The notes under the pieces are model-generated. The model did no database searches and was not told where the DNA came from. It worked only from the letters and a program-made list of their open reading frames with translations. Positions 43,948-44,149 of a stretch of DNA of 44,149 nucleotides are shown piece by piece. Where the stretch lies: assembly GCA_030848545.1 (NCBI GenBank), contig JAVDCA010000039.1, forward strand, positions 1 through 44,149, in the 5' to 3' direction. The position numbers and the translations under genes were made by a program. This DNA comes from Astrobacterium formosum. Its GTDB lineage: Bacteria; Pseudomonadota; Alphaproteobacteria; Rhizobiales; Xanthobacteraceae. The first letter of the stretch is position 1. Every line of letters begins with the position of its first letter.

Positions 43948-44149
43948 TTACTTCCCCGCCCCGGTGGTCGCGCCGCCCTGGCTGCTGCCGTTCGCCCGTT
44001 GAGGGCGGCCCTGGTCGATCTTGCGGGCGTCGCGGGAGACTTCCAGGCACGACAGGAATTCCACATAGCTGGGCGGTCCGCCGGTGGTCACCAGGGAATG
44101 GCAGTGCCTGCGGTCGGTGGCCGAAAAGCTGTCCCACTCGCGTTCCACC
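43948..44149 (-). CDS. Small conserved-looking protein, 3' part only
   Basis: At least 66 residues at the window edge, open beyond it. WDSFSATDRRHCHSLV, then GGPPSYVEFLSCLEVSRDARKI, has the pattern of small secreted proteins of rhizobia with two Cys and a PSYVxxLxCLE motif. A Gly/Ser/Ala tail ends it at TAA 43948. The 5' end and any signal peptide are outside the window. It converges on the exonuclease gene. In the 213-bp gap before 43948 I see no convincing gene. Confidence 0.55.
   Translation of the reverse strand, partial: VEREWDSFSATDRRHCHSLVTTGGPPSYVEFLSCLEVSRDARKIDQGRPQRANGSSQGGATTGAGK

Overview
GC-rich chromosomal DNA, most likely from an alphaproteobacterium of the Hyphomicrobiales (Bradyrhizobium/Rhodopseudomonas/Xanthobacteraceae-like). 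The reasons are the many TRAP and ABC importers for sugar or acid substrates with linked LacI, LysR, GntR and IclR regulators, a recN-ligA pair as in many alphaproteobacteria, an alphaproteobacterial-type LigA tail, and scattered palindromic elements built on CATTCCGGGG. I see no tRNA, rRNA, CRISPR array or intact transposase. The genus is an inference.

Layout. (1) 193-3810: a translationally coupled three-gene SIR2 cluster, probably an NAD-depleting anti-phage system split over three proteins. (2) 3987-4950: a MarR regulator with a double palindromic operator over its own start codon, overlapping a small membrane protein gene. (3) 5141-5486: a duplicated leader plus a truncated Old Yellow Enzyme gene; the intact copy lies 10 kb away at 15488-16567, so the two copies bracket the module between them. 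(4) 5440-11400, minus strand: lacI-nagB-like-ABC importer operon (regulator, sugar-phosphate deaminase/isomerase, binding protein, ATPase, two permeases). (5) 11685-12689: a D-lactate-type 2-hydroxyacid dehydrogenase. (6) 12808-15173: a fluoride operon with a riboswitch, a DUF190 protein, a small unknown protein and enolase, the classical fluoride target. (7) 16598-21733, minus strand: FGGY kinase, HpcH/HpaI aldolase and a TRAP importer (dctM, dctQ, dctP), with a divergent LysR gene. (8) 22956-24044: an HtrA-like protease. (9) 24123-32642: a second sugar/acid locus with a dctP paralogue, a tagatose-3-epimerase-like isomerase, divergent GntR, a complete TRAP importer, IclR and an Ldh-family oxidoreductase. 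(10) 32825-37468: an operon of patatin-like lipase, subtilisin-like protease with a lysine-rich tail, and ComEC-type metallo-beta-lactamase-fold protein. It looks like an accessory, possibly defence, system and is the best candidate here for something undescribed. (11) 37680-43734: recN, an opposing toxin-antitoxin pair, and a mosaic ligA. The last part of ligA and the following exonuclease-SWIM gene are visibly AT-richer, and the native-looking GC-rich ligA BRCT tail is now fused to the end of the exonuclease gene. (12) 43948-44149: the 3' end of a small conserved protein, cut by the window edge.

Common themes. All four periplasmic binding-protein genes are followed on their own strand by a perfect GC-rich stem-loop, which would let the binding protein be made in excess of the permeases. 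Local regulators have inverted repeats placed on or near start codons. Core functions (recN, ligA, enolase, htrA) alternate with catabolic islands and two putative defence cassettes, so this is a recombinogenic, accessory-rich stretch.
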